Source: Brachycybe producta (Eukaryota > Arthropoda > Diplopoda > Playtdesmida > Andrognathidae). Taken from it: a stretch of 64,000 nucleotides of DNA. This document shows positions 34,757 to 47,020 of the stretch, piece after piece (position 1 is the first letter of the stretch; each line of letters opens with the position of its first letter). The notes under the pieces were generated by a model. That model did no database searches. It worked only from the letters and a program-made list of their open reading frames with translations, and had not been told where the DNA came from. The position numbers were made by a program, and so were the translations under genes. The stretch lies in the NCBI GenBank assembly GCA_036925085.1, contig JAUPFP010000011.1, positions 1,161,001 to 1,225,000 of the forward strand, given 5' to 3'.

Positions 34757-36579
34757 ACGTTATGGGCCCGTGTACGTCGCAACTTCAATCGTTGTTATAA
34801 TCTATTCAAATATTTGTATTTCAAAATGTTGTTGTGATTGTGAGGTTGCAAATATGTGTTTTCATCCTTCATTTCGCCGCCTATTCGTATAATTATTGCT
34901 TTGTCAGATTCAACAGGTGTGCTCTAGAAAAAAACAACGCACAACGCACATCAACCCAACACCATGCACAGTCAACAAGAGTCCATTTTAGGTATCCAAA
35001 GGATACAATTCTAGTTCTTCACAAGCACACGTGGAGCCCGCATGAGCCTATGAAAAGCTTCCTGTTACAAATGTGCTTGTTAGATTTTTAACTGAAGCAC
35101 TCGTCCTTTTTGCAAGGCATGATGGCAATAAAAAATGTGCACCTTAGAATATATGAATTATGCATGCATGGAAAAATACACACACACACACAAAAAGACG
35201 CACAAATCAAGTGCCATAGATATTTATAATTGGTTGGTTGTATATACCGTGCGTATTTGTGGTGTGTGCGTTTTTTTGTGTCCACATTTTTCCGTGTGCG
35301 CATTTGTTGTGTGCACATTTTTCCGGGTGCGCATTTTTCTTGTGCACATATATAACACATAAATTCATAATGACAGTGGAGTTTTTTCTGTGCGCAATTT
35401 TTCTGTGGGCTTTTTTCACGGAATTGGTATTGAATATGGGTTGGTGACATTTTTGCCTTAAATTATGCAGCACCGTTTTATAAAATTGAAATATTCGCCA
35501 CTATTGTCAACATACGAAAAGCAGTGTTGTAAAGGGGCGTGTGCTATTGGGCATTATCCAAATGGGCCGCTTAATTGGTGGGCCAATTTTATGATGTAAC
35601 TCAAACTTTAAAAATTGCAGAAGAAAAACATAAAGCTGATGTTTTTTTTAATAATAAAAAATCCTAAGAAAGTGATAAACGTTCTTGTTTAAAAACAAAA
35701 GCAAAGTGAGAAAATATTTTTTAAAATTTTTTATCCTTTCACGAATTTAATTTTAAATTTGCTCGTTACGCTCACTGAAAGTTAGTGCGAAACAGGAAAA
35801 TAACTTGAAAAGTTTAATGTAGGCTCTGTAAGCTGTATTCAACCACAACCCATCTTTTTGTGTAAAGGTGGGGGACAGCTACTTCCATTTGTCAGTATGT
35901 GCGGGGCTCTTGTAGTGTGTAACAACCAGCTTAAGAGTATTATGTAGCTTTTCATCATAAAATAGTTAAACACATGATTGTGGCATCTGAAATGTTTAAT
36001 TTTTTTCATATTGTAATAAAATTGTATCAAAAGTCCAATAAAGGGTCCATTTAGGGTCTATTTATACATGTACGTAACGAGCTATGGGACCAGTACGACA
36101 CGAGCCAGAATCAAAAATATTGTTCGAGGTTTTACAATAGAGTTGTTTATGTTGACACAGAGCTCGTCCGTTTCACTGACGGGTCTCGCTCAACTATCGT
36201 TACCAACAGCGTTTTTTTCAGGAATCACTTTGAGTTCTCGTCCCTTTCAATCGTTTATGTAATCTGTACTCGATGGGCACGATTTTCAGAATGAAGAACT
36301 TGTGGACATGATTTTATCTAAGCGATTATGTCACGAGTCGTTCTAAAGTCGTTGCCTGGCCCGTGTGGTGCACGTCATTCTATAGTTTCACGTGCCTGTA
36401 TAAATGAATCTTAAAAAGAAGCAAATTAATCCAGTTTAGGGTTACTGAAATTTGGCAGCTCCAAAGCTATTTAGGCAAATACATTTTTTTTTCTTAATGC
36501 TGAGGTTTTTTTTTGTCAATTTAAATGGATTGGTTGTCTTATGTTAAAAGGTAATGAAGATGAAGGTAATGAAAGGTAA
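34757..36579. other. intergenic, no gene seen
   Basis: Overlapping open frames at 34643-35473 are compositional. 35235-35350 is a degenerate GTGTGCGCATTTTTCC repeat that explains several of them. 35480-36579 has no recognised feature. Confidence 0.4.
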
Positions 36580-37107
36580 TGTAGAGCTCTTGTTACGGGC
36601 CTCAGGTTTATGTTCTCTTAGTTTAGGACGGATACCGCTATAAGTCCAACGGTGCCGGGTCGTTCCCTTTTGTATTTCGTTGACTTCAACGTTGCTGGAA
36701 GAGAATCATCAATACAGGCGAAACGAATGCAGATTGTCGAGTTTACTTATTTATTGCACACAATCATGTTAAGTACAGTGGACAGAGAAGAGTTACAACT
36801 GTGGCGTTGTTCAGCCACTGGACCATCAAATAAGTAGTTTACTTAATAGTTTCGATATCAGAGAATGTGCAGAGAATATATCGAAACACGGGCCTTTATA
36901 CCTAGGGCCTGTGTGCACCTACACAGGTGCACCCAAGACCAAGGGACTGTGCATCGACGGATATCCATTCGCCAATACCGGAACCAGGATGTGACTTGAA
37001 AGTTGGGGGTCTTCAAGAGTAAGAAAAGGGGCGGATATGCGGCACTTGTGGAGCGAGGAACCCCATGGCTAGGGTAATACACAAAAGCCAAAATACAGGG
37101 TGTTACA
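36580..37107 (-). mobile_element. solo LTR of the 14735/19285 family
   Basis: Minus strand: TGTAACACCCTGTATTTTGG at 37107, then CACAAGTGCCGCATAT, ACATCCTGGTTCCGG, GGGTGCACCTGTGTAGGTG, GGTATAAAGG (LTR TATA), AATAAATAAG, GAACGACCCGGCACC, ending near GAGCTCTACA at 36580. It has no adjacent coding region. No exact target duplication was found. Confidence 0.8.
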
Positions 37108-37228
37108 TGATAGTTGAATATTACAACTTTAATAGAACTTTTTAGATATCAAATAGGTCTGGACAGTCCATTTTTTGTGTTACTTGCCACAATCTAATTA
37201 TCTTGTTGTTAAGTCTTGACATTGTAAC

Positions 37229-37987
37229 CAGAGCTAGGCAAAATAAATTAAAATGATTATCTACAATACAAAATACATAATACAACTAAAACATGTATTT
37301 CCATTACATTTTACAAGATATTATAATAACATGTATTTAGAATACAAAATACAATTGTATCTTACAAGATACATTTAAAAATACAAAACACAGCATTTCA
37401 AAAGTTGCTGTTCCCGTTTAATAAAACACAATTTTTGAACAAATCATCTGAAATTGAATGTCTCTCTGAACATTGAACAACCATGCCAGCAAACAAAAAA
37501 GGTTTAGAACAAATTATCTGAAATTCAACGAATGTCTGTTTGAACTGTTGACCATGCCATCAAATGAAAAAAAGGCATTCAACTAGTATTTTAGTTACTA
37601 GAAGTTGGCTAGACAGGCTAAATGACTAAAGAGTGTGATGTGTATTAGTCTGCTAGATGACTAGTGACTTAACTACTGAAAGTCAGAAAACGTGAAAATT
37701 TCACACTTTCAGTAATTTTTACAGGTAACAGATTGCTTAGTATAATAGTATTTCACAATGAAATACTATTATACTAAGCAATATGTTACCTGTAAAAATC
37801 GTGCTTTATAAGTGTAGAAAAATGTATTTTATGTATTTTCCAAGATACAAGATACATTATTATTCCAGTACAACATACAAAATACAATTGTATTTTGGAT
37901 ATGTATTCCTAATGCAAAATACAATTGTATTTGGGATATGTATTTCCCAATACATGTATTCCGATTGTATTCTGTATCCCAGCTCTG
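37229..37987. mobile_element. hAT element, CAGAGCT ends, 8-bp duplication ATTGTAAC
   Basis: Left end CAGAGCTAGGCA, right end TATCCCAGCTCTG, flanked by ATTGTAAC at 37221-37228 and 37988-37995. The subterminal arms are rich in ATACAATTGTATTTTG repeats. A long hairpin at 37700-37800 (TTTTTACAGGTAACA and its inverse) is inside. Non-coding. Confidence 0.88.
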
Positions 37988-38788
37988 ATTGTAACTAGTT
38001 CATGTATGTTTAGCTGTGCAGTGATTTATTTTATGTGATTTAAGCTAGATATTAAATTTGTTAGCAGCATAATATTTAATCATTTCCCCATGTGCACAGG
38101 TATCTGTTATAGAGTAAATCTGTTTTTGTTTTGCTTATGCAGCTATCAAGAGTAGTGAGATATGTAGTAAGCCACATTAGCATTTATGATGTTATAGAAA
38201 TTGTTTTGGCACCTATCTATTTCTAGTTCCGCCACCAATCGGTGAGCATGCCAGCAAGATGAGATCGGCAGGATAATTTAAATGACTTTGTGGCATTGAA
38301 TCATGATATGACATTGGGGTTACAACCGCAAAAATGATGTATGAACTAGTGCAGTGGAGTAGAGTGGACTAGTTTACCAGGTGGCACAAGTACTTACTTT
38401 TTAAACAATACTATTTCAGAATCATAAATTGGAGGGAAAACACTGAACCTCTACATGCGTTATTTATAGATAAAAAGCGAATATATTGTTTAATAATGAT
38501 ATCAAAGTTATTATTGGCATTTAGGGCCACCGAGAGCTGACGAGGGCCACGGAAAAACAATAATTCCTGGCCCAATGACAGAAAAAAATCTGTTTGTAGA
38601 AATACGTATGTCACCAATAACACTGTTTCAAAGAACATTAAACACATTAAACTTGAATACTTCAGTTATTGTCGGTTCTTCAGCATTTCTTTTCATTTTT
38701 TCTTTCTTGTCAATCTAAAAATTCAACCAGCATACTTAAATTTTCAGCAACTGTTTGCGCAGGCTACCAACAGAAACGTCAGAATGGG

Positions 38789-39144
38789 CAGTGACGTAGC
38801 TAGGGTGCAGGGGACACATGTCCCCTGGCGCCACCCCGAGCAGGCGCCAAAATCACAAAATGGGCATAAAAACATGCTAAAATTGACAAACGAAACTATA
38901 GCCATAACAACACTTTCAATTTAATATCGTTTAATAAGCCTATTTACAGTTTTTATAAATGAGACAGGGGCCCCATTTCTATTATTTTTTCATGCAGGGG
39001 CCAGGGTCATTTGTCTCTCCTTTCCCCCTTTCGGTGGGCCTGATTTTGTGAACAGTGATTTTTGTTATGATTAACAAACGAAATATTATCGGTTTGGGGT
39101 GCGAAGTTAACTCCTTGTTCACAGAACCATCCCTATGCCTCTGA
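38789..39144. mobile_element. decayed hAT-like element
   Basis: Left end CAGTGACGTAGCTAGGG and right end CCCTATGCCTCTG resemble the CAGTGGCGTAGCTAGG family. The target duplication is not preserved. Confidence 0.5.
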
Positions 39145-39160
39145 CAATGTAAACACTGTT

Positions 39161-39555
39161 ATGGCACATTCACACTAGGCTGGTTTATTAGCTGCTGGTT
39201 GCCGCTTGCTGGCTGTAGCCAGCTAGCAGCATAGTGTGAACCACTACCAGCAGCTGCTTTCTCCAGCACGCTAGTGATTTTAACAGCGGCTGGTGAAGTT
39301 GAACATGTCCAACTTTAGCAGCTACTAGCTGGTCATGTGACTCCCTTCCTGCTGCTACCAGTGTGTAACTCCACTGCTTGGATTGGTTGTTGTTAGAGTT
39401 TGTGCTTTTGCATGACGGTGATTGGATGACTTGCACTGCTAATACCAGCAGTGACTGGGAAAGTGTGAACCCAAAGCAGCCGCTGCTTGCTGTTGCTGCT
39501 AATAGCCAGGAGTAACCAGCAGCTTGTAAACCAGCCTAGTGTGAATGCGCCTTTA
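39161..39555. mobile_element. palindromic MITE with CACATTCACACTAGG ends
   Basis: GGCACATTCACACTAGGCTG at the left pairs with CAGCCTAGTGTGAATGCGCC at the right. The interior is rich in CAGCAGCTGCT-like motifs arranged as inverted copies. Non-coding. Confidence 0.8.
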
Positions 39556-39879
39556 CACAGATGTTTCGTAGACATGACCTCAAATGTAAAAAAAAATAGG
39601 TACATACCTACGACAAACACAAATTAAAATAACCTAGTTAGGTTCTATTAATTACGAAAAAATAAAATGAATAGAGAAAAGTTTGAACAATATTAGACCC
39701 GTGACCTTTTTATAAGGGAGGTCAATTACTTTTGCAAACTTACTCCTGAGACTTAAAGAAACTCATGCTTATTCACGTAATTAATATAATAAATTTCATT
39801 CTGATCGCTATTAGTCACTCAGCACGACAACCTGGTCGCTGGACTTGCATGATAAAAAGGGGATTTGCCACCCATTCAA

Positions 39880-40008
39880 CCTAAAGACTAGTACACACCA
39901 AGATTCTTTGTTGTGATATACAATGTTAGGGGCTGCTCTGAAACAATGTTGCCGGGCAAAATCACAACTGATGCGATTCAGACCCACAACATTGTGACAC
40001 CCCCTGCA
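39880..40008. mobile_element. short copy of TAGTACACACC MITE
   Basis: ACTAGTACACACCAAGATTC followed by TTTGTTGTGATA and ACAATGTT matches the termini of 45285-46066. Confidence 0.6.
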
Positions 40009-40400
40009 CATGTGTCAGTGCACAAATGTGTGGAGGATGTCGCTACTATGCCTTCTGAAGTTTGAACACCCCTTTTTCTTTGGACGAAGGTGGCCCATGA
40101 AGACAAGTGTCTGAAAAATGAAAAGGTTTTTTTTTCTCGTCGGCACTATGGGAACAATTAAGAAGAGGAAATTACTTTTCCTCGTGTCCAGTGACACTGG
40201 ACAGGCCCATATAATTTCAGTGAAGTCATTTGCATGTTTCGGAGAAATGGATTCCAAAAAAGGAAATATGTTGGGACCAGAGATCATCATTGATCAGTAC
40301 GACCTATGGGTGGCCACTCTGTCATGGGTGGCCCCTAATAATATGAATCTGTCCTAGCAAAAATCTCCCTAATTTTCTTAGTGGTCAGCCCTGCCCTGAG

Positions 40401-40751
40401 GTTATATGATGATTAAGCACATTGCCATAATTATAATGCATTAGCAGAGCTGAAAAAGTGCCATTTTATCTGCTTCTTGGGCACAATTTTTGTAAATTTG
40501 CTTAAAAACATTGTTTAAAGTACGTAGAAAAAATGTTTTCAGTTATAGAACATCAGGGCTGTCCTATACTTTATTAATTTTAATGTTACTGTTGTGTTTA
40601 GCATGTTATTTTGTCACAATAATTAATAAAAAGTATCAAGTGTCAAGTGTAACTCAAGTTATAATCAATTTCTGGGGTGCGTCTATATATGAAACGCACT
40701 GTATAAGGCTATCACCATAACACCTGTCGAAGATGGGCTTTCGTTCTAGTA
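40401..40751 (+). mobile_element. 3' fragment of palindromic Tc1-like element
   Basis: Matches the right arm of 9113-10718: GATTAAGCACATTGCC, GCATTAGCAGAGCTGAAAA, ATCAGGGCTGTCC, CTGGGGTGCGTCTATATATG. It contains both the CGCACTGTA end of the 28491 type and, 20 bp farther on, the CTGTCGAAGATGGGCTTTC end of the 9113 type. Confidence 0.8.
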
Positions 40752-40849
40752 AACTGTAATAGTCATGCAGAGAGGACAGAAATAAAATAAATATTTAAAA
40801 AGCTGTCTTAAGGTTGTACTAAAAGATACATTGTCAAAGAAAATTAGAA

Positions 40850-40905
40850 AACCCGTTTTTAAAAATAATTAAAAATATTTTTAAAAACGGTTTTTTCTAA
40901 AGGTC
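40850..40905. repeat. AT-rich palindrome
   Basis: AAAACCCGTTTTTAAAAATA pairs with its near-inverse ending AAAACGGTTTTTT. Length about 50 bp. Confidence 0.6.
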
Positions 40906-43037
40906 TTTGTCTTAATTTGAATAAAAAACGTATCTCACAATTAATGAAACTTAACCTACCTCAATATTTTTTCGTACTCCATTTTTAACGCTTAGAAGAA
41001 GAAAAAAAGCCACGATAGCATACATTGCCATACCTGTTGTGGCCTTTTCTACTCTTCTGAGCGTGAAAATGAAACAGCAAAAATTAGAAAAATAAGCTGA
41101 ATAATATAAGCTTTTCTTAATAATGTTTTATATTTTAAAATACATTAAATATACCATATATTTTACAGCGGTTCTAGCATGATAATAACACCACTACTCA
41201 CTTCCGCGAACTTCTCAGCCCCACATTTTCTAGTGATGCTGTTAACCCTAGAAGATTACCAAGGTTGTGATGTCAACATTTGATGTCATTCCTTCTAGAA
41301 CCTTCTTGAAGGTATTGGAGGGCTATAACAAATAAGTAGAAAAACAAAAAACAACTAGCAATAACACTTGGCCCTCTAGTGACAGGGAACCGAACTCTAC
41401 TACAATCACTTCTAAAGCTGCCATTATTTGGCCCGCTGCATTTGTCTTTGGGATGTCTGAACTCGACCAAATCGGGTGATCACGAAATTATGAATGCTTG
41501 TGTATTAAATTGCTTTCACGATTTCCCAGGGTTTCTTGTACACCCCGCCTTGCTGAAAATATGTATGTTCCGTTTTTCTCCGGGACATTGTGCAAGAATT
41601 ACAGATACATTTTGTTAAATTTTTCGCAGTGAATTTTACTTTTAAGTAATGCCAATGGGATCGCCACGGAATATTATTTTCGTAGAAGTAGTAAATCATG
41701 CGCATACAATTGGTCTGGGTAAACATTCTATAAGTGTTTTATATGTTCTTTCTGTCATTGAAATATTCTAATGATGTTTTTGTTTAACTTAGTATAGTTG
41801 GCTAATGCATCTGAATCATTAATAATAAAACTGTTTTGATGCTGTGTTGCTTATCAGAAATAAAGCGTTTACTCTTGTCAGTTGCTGGTTATTAATTATC
41901 CTGCAACATAAGCTATATGCAGCATTTTGTTTAAACAATAAGTTCCTCTACATGTTTTTACTTAGAAAGTGACTGGTGGATATGAGTCAGTGATAAACAT
42001 GAGTGTCTGGAAAGATTTTTTTTTTCATTATTAGCGTTTAGATTTTAATTGTTTGTGGCTTTCATGACAATACATTCTGAAACCTGGACCACATTTGGTA
42101 TTTAATTAGAAGATAATTTTATACTATTAAAAATATATCTACAAAGGGAACATCCGGCTCGTATATAGGCCAACTAATAAATGATGTGTGTGTGATTTAG
42201 TTGTGTCAATTGAAATAATTTTTTGCAGTTACTTTTGTACAAAATAACGGTACTTTGGCATACTTGAACATTACGGAATGCATAATTGCAACAAATGAAC
42301 GTAATGCAAACATTTCAATCTTAGACCAATACTCTTAAGTGCCAACAAACTGCTGACTGCAGTCAGTAAAAAACATTTTAAAGAAAATCTATGTCTGTAT
42401 ACACATAAGTACGGTTTCCGGTTCTTGTTCAGACTCTTAATTGAAATAACTTTTATACTTTTACTGATATATAGTTCATGAAGTGATTAAACAATAAAAA
42501 ATGGATTATGGAGAATAGATGAGTTTTTTTTTTCCTCAAAACGTCACATGTCCAGTGACTCAATTTTTTATGGAAACGCAAAAAAACCGAATCTTTCTAC
42601 ATGTAAAAATATAGAAAACTTGAAGTTGGAATGGCTTTTACAATAAAATATGTTTTACTTTGGTAATTTTTTTTATAAATCAGTTCACCTCAAAAAACTG
42701 ATTACTAAACTGCAATAAGGGTATATAAAAGGTTATACCATATAATGTATAACTTAGCATCTTGCAATGTGTTTGAATAGTCTACAGAAGCTATATTCAT
42801 AAATATAAAATTTAATTTAATGTTCAAGCGTGCCGCCGTACCGTTGTTTTATGCAAACATTTGACTGCAGACATTTTAATTGGCATCCAACGAAAATGAA
42901 GGCACTCGTAGTTTATAATTACTGTTGTTTCCTTTATGTGTATTTTAATACAACATTATCCTGTCTTGATATCTCATTGTGGTTTAAGTTTAAAAGTATG
43001 GGTCTTGATGGGTGGTGACATTTACTCTAAAGGCATT
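40906..43037. other. intergenic, no gene seen
   Basis: Short open frames at 41273-41726 and 42830-43018 show no domain or splice support. Otherwise AT-rich. Confidence 0.4.
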
Positions 43038-43729
43038 GTGAGCTTTTGACATCAACCAATATTTATTACCAACCTTTAGATGACATTTTCCACATTTCGT
43101 TTCTTCTCTGAACAGTAATGACACCTGCACAGAGAAGATCCGAGCTGTAGAGAGAGCTGGATGGAGACAGATTGTAGTCACTCTTCTGCATGGGGGTGAA
43201 ATCGATGCAGGAGAGTGGCGGCCATCTCTCTCTCTCTTCCGGTTGATGCTGATATACATCTTCTCCATCGGTATACCGACAAGAGAAGATGTTGAAGCTG
43301 CTGAGAATCGTATAGCTCCTGCCCTATGAAGCCTCCGGCCTCTGAAGAGAAGTTAGTTACATAGAGACAAAAGGACAACGCTGTTTCTTATTACAACACT
43401 TTTATTCATCACTTGTAAGAAACACAGAATACAAGGATGAATATTAATGATACTAACGGTGAATCCTCATGCCCATGATTCGGAATTTATCTCGTAATAC
43501 AGGCAAAGGAAAGAACTGAGGAACAAAGAGGAACACGGTCCTTTTATACCTTGGACCTGTGTACACCTGCGAGGTGTAACTAGGTCCAAGTGACCATGGT
43601 CCTTTATGTATCAATCCGCCGCTTGGGCATGAGTCAGAAAGGTGAGTCAGAGAGGAGGGAGGGACCGTTGAGAGTTGTTTATCCCCCGGGCTATGGTTTT
43701 GGCAGGATCACGATTTACAGGGTGTTACA
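43038..43729 (-). mobile_element. solo LTR, same family as 19752-20400
   Basis: Minus strand: TGTAACACCCTGTAAATC at 43729, GGTATAAAAGGACCG (LTR TATA), GATGAATAAAAGTG (poly(A) signal), to GTCAAAAGCTCACA at 43038. Bounded by TG/CA and a 4-bp direct repeat GCAT (43034-43037 and 43730-43733), fitting a solo LTR with its target duplication. Confidence 0.8.
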
Positions 43730-43770
43730 GCATTAAGACAAAACATAGACATCTTACATCCATTTTACTT

Positions 43771-44520
43771 AGAGATATTTGCCCTAAAGACACTTGCTCA
43801 AAAATATTTGCCCTAAAACTGTTTTTACCTAAAACCATTCGCCCTAAAGGAACATTTGCCCAAAAAACATTTGCCCGAAAACCATTTGCCCGATAACCAT
43901 TTGCCCGATAACCATTTGCCCGATAACCATTTGCCCGATAACCATTTGCCCGATAACCATTTGCCCGATAACCATTTGCCCGAAAACCATTTGCCCGAAA
44001 ACCATTTGCCCGAAAACCATTTGCCCGAAAACCATTTGCCCGAAAACCATTTGCCCGAAAGCCATTTGCCCGAAAGCCATTTGCCCGAAAGCCATTTGCC
44101 CGAAAGCCATTTGCCCGAAAGCCATTTGCCCGAAAGCCATTTACCCTTAAACTTTTTGCCCTAAACGGCCTTTTCCCTAATCAGCAGTATAAATATCGTT
44201 GGTGTTATTTGTGTGCCTGTGGCATGCAGAACATATTTAACATAATCCACCAAAAGACACTTAACTATATGAAAAGAACATTTTTTTTTAACACGAATGT
44301 CCTTTTAGAGCAAGTGGTTTTAGTGTAAATGTCCCTTTAGGGCAAATGGATTTAGGAAAGAATGTTCCTGTAGGGTGAAAGGTTTTAGGGAGAATGTTCC
44401 TGTAGGGAAAGTGGCTTTAATGCAAGTGGTTTTAGGGCAATCATCTCTTTAATACAACTGGCATTAAGGGAAATCGTTCTAGGGGATGTGTCTAGGACAA
44501 GTGTCTTTAGGGCAAATGTC
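43771..44520. mobile_element. TTTGCCC fold-back element with 15-bp minisatellite
   Basis: The left arm begins with TTTGCCCTAAA-type units and expands at about 43870-44140 into roughly 18-19 exact or near-exact 15-bp units: ACCATTTGCCCGATA, then ACCATTTGCCCGAAA, then GCCATTTGCCCGAAA in blocks. The right arm (44290-44520) has the inverse motif (TTTAGGGCAAATGG). The central 44160-44290 matches the centre of 32748-32985. A unit length of 15 keeps both strands open but does not make a gene. Confidence 0.85.
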
Positions 44521-45284
44521 TATATCCTGGTATTCACTATAGTTTAAGGTTGGCATGTTGTAGGTCTACAGTATATACGAGGTTGTATGTGGCTGGCTGG
44601 TAGTATTTTGCTATATCGATATATTAAGGTTATTTAAATGCAAGGCTAACATTTTTGACTGCCACTCACTGTTTCTGTGATTTTCGAGCGGAGCATACAT
44701 ACAAATTTGTAACCTGTGTAATATTCGCTTAAAAATTACTGAATAGCATTATAGAACGAAAATAAATATAGCTATTGAGATAAAACACACGAAAAGAGCT
44801 CAATTAGTTTTAGCTTATAATCTAATGGTCAACAAATTCCAAGGTGTCAAATTGAAAATGATTTGTTTTGCCGTCTTTATAGATTATTGCCTGAACACAT
44901 AGAAATGTAAACTTGTTGTGAAGAGAACCGTAGGAAAAAAAAGCTCAGTATCAAAATTACTCAACTTGTATTGTTTTATCCTAATTAGTCAGGTACACAT
45001 TGCCGTCTAACCCGTCTTCAGAAATATCGTCTCATTTTAAGTTATTTTTATTATTATTATTACTAACTTGTGGTTAATTTGATTATTTGTTTGCGCCTTT
45101 TGTCAGTTTCAACCATCTTTTCTAATTGAAAACAAGTTTAGCCAAAAAAATCGAGTTTTTTTGGTTTTATTGGCCTTTATAAAAACTGTCTAAAAATCAA
45201 ACAAGACATCTTCAGAAGATTCTCACATGTCCACAATACAGAACTCAATTACGTTACACAGAATAAAAGTGAGTGGCCTAAAGG
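44521..45284. other. intergenic, no gene seen
   Basis: AT-rich, no recognised features. Confidence 0.4.
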
Positions 45285-46066
45285 GTAGTACACACCGGGA
45301 TTCTTTGTTGTGATACATTGTTGCGTGGCTGATTCGCGTCTGTTGTGTTTCTGTCCTGCAACAATGTGGAAATGTTGTGGGGCTGAATTGCAGCAGCTCA
45401 GATTCATGTTTTTTGAGTCCCATCGAAATGGGAAACATTTCAACATTGTTGCAGGACATTTCATGGTGTGGACGTCTTTTGAAACATGAACAAAGACTCA
45501 AAGGGCTCAGTTTGCTTTTAATTATTAAAAACGTCTTTAATAATTAAAAGCAAACTGAGCCCTTTGAGTCTTTTTCAGCGGTCCACGTCATTTCTTTAGT
45601 CTAGTACTAGACTTAAAAAAAGATGTGGACCACTGAAAATATTGTTAAACTAATTGAGAGGACCTTCTGTCTAAATAAGGTTTTTGGGAAGTTATGGTCT
45701 TCTGACTACAATGGTAACTAAAAGAAATGAAATTAGAAATCCTGCTCCCCATCTTCCAATTTCAGGGTGTCCAAAAGGCTTAAACCGAAAGGGCTCTCAG
45801 CTGAGAAGAGCTTGTGTGCCCACCACCGTTTCTGCTTTATTTGCCCCTCTGAACGAATCACCGTGTAGGCCGATATTGCAACAGCCACTTCAGATGGTGA
45901 TATTTACATGGTGAAAGCAAGAAGGAGGAAGAAACACTTGAGTGTTGGTGTGCACACTGAACAATGTTGCGGGTCTGAATCGCGTCAGTTGCGATTCTGC
46001 CCCGCAACATTCAATCAGAGCAATCCCGCAACAATGTATCGCAACAAAGAATCCGGTGTGTATTAG
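45285..46066. mobile_element. MITE with TAGTACACACC ends carrying internal hairpins
   Basis: TAGTACACACCGGGATTC at the left and GAATCCGGTGTGTATTA at the right. Subterminal GTTGTGATACATTGTTGC has its inverse GCAACAATGTATCGCAAC at the other end. Inside are a hairpin with a ~38-bp near-perfect stem (45497-45578, around AAACTGAGCCCTTTGAGTC), a second hairpin with GTGGACC and its inverse (45583-45640), and a 250-bp non-repeat core (45660-45910). Confidence 0.75.
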
Positions 46067-47020
46067 GCTAAAAAGATTTCAAACTGAAGTCTATAAACTG
46101 TGAAGTTAATTAATTATTTTTTAATATATCTTCTGTTTCCTTTTTTCAAAACGTGCACATTTCAGGACATTCACTTTTATCCTGTACAACATAGTTGAGT
46201 TTGATTTGATCTTGTGGACAGGTAAGAATCTTCTGAACATCTTTTGTTTCGTTTTTAATACTTTTTTAGAAATTTTTTTATAAAATACAGTGTAACGAAA
46301 AGTTTTTTTTTGTTTAACTTGTTTTGTATTTAAACCATAAGATGTGTTACGAATTTGTAACTTTTAGTGCGGACACATTTTATTATTTACTTACCTACTC
46401 AAATGATAAATGTATGTTCTCTTAAAATGTGTGTATTATGCGAATTTAAAAGTATTGTAAAAGTATGTTATGATTTTTCAATGTCAAGAAATAATGTAAA
46501 AATTGTAAAATAAAAATGAAAAGCAAATCTTGCAACCAATATGATTTCACGTTTTTTTTTAACTTGATGGGTGAGTTATCATAAGAAGCCTCATCATAAG
46601 AAGACGTTTGTGACGTCATACAGATTGATCGAAAATGTCGGATTGTCATTTAGTCTGATAAAAATGAGATAATATCACACTACAGATCTATTCAATAGTT
46701 TAAACAAAAGAATTCTGGAATTCTTTTATTATTCCTTTTTTATCAGACAAAATGACACAATGCTAAATTTTTGTTCATTTAATTGGACGTCACAAGCTTC
46801 TTCTCTGCTAAGTTTGCTTGAGTTAAGTATAAAAGAAAAGTTTAAAATTTACAAACTAAAAGTTTCAATAAGAATTTTTAATGCAGTTATAGAATGTTAG
46901 AATAATATCTGCTGATACATATAGTAATTTAATTAAAATGTATTTTTAATCATACATTTAAGTTGGTGCGGTCATTTTCAGACTTTAAGCTAGTATTCAG
47001 AATAGGCATACAATCATAGC
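46067..47020. other. 3' flank of gene C, no other gene seen
   Basis: AT-rich, with an ATTAAA-type poly(A) candidate (minus strand) near 46872. Nothing else recognised. Confidence 0.4.

Noticed and set aside
34643-35473. Overlapping Cys-rich frames on both strands
   Set aside because: Explained by a degenerate GTGTGCGCATTTTTCC repeat; no consistent exon structure.
43870-44140. CRISPR-like regular repeats
   Set aside because: Direct 15-bp units without unique spacers, in an animal genome; a minisatellite.
43844-44164. ~100-residue open frames on both strands with pentapeptide repeats
   Set aside because: They come from the 15-bp minisatellite, whose unit length keeps all frames free of stops. 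No start context, splice sites or domain.
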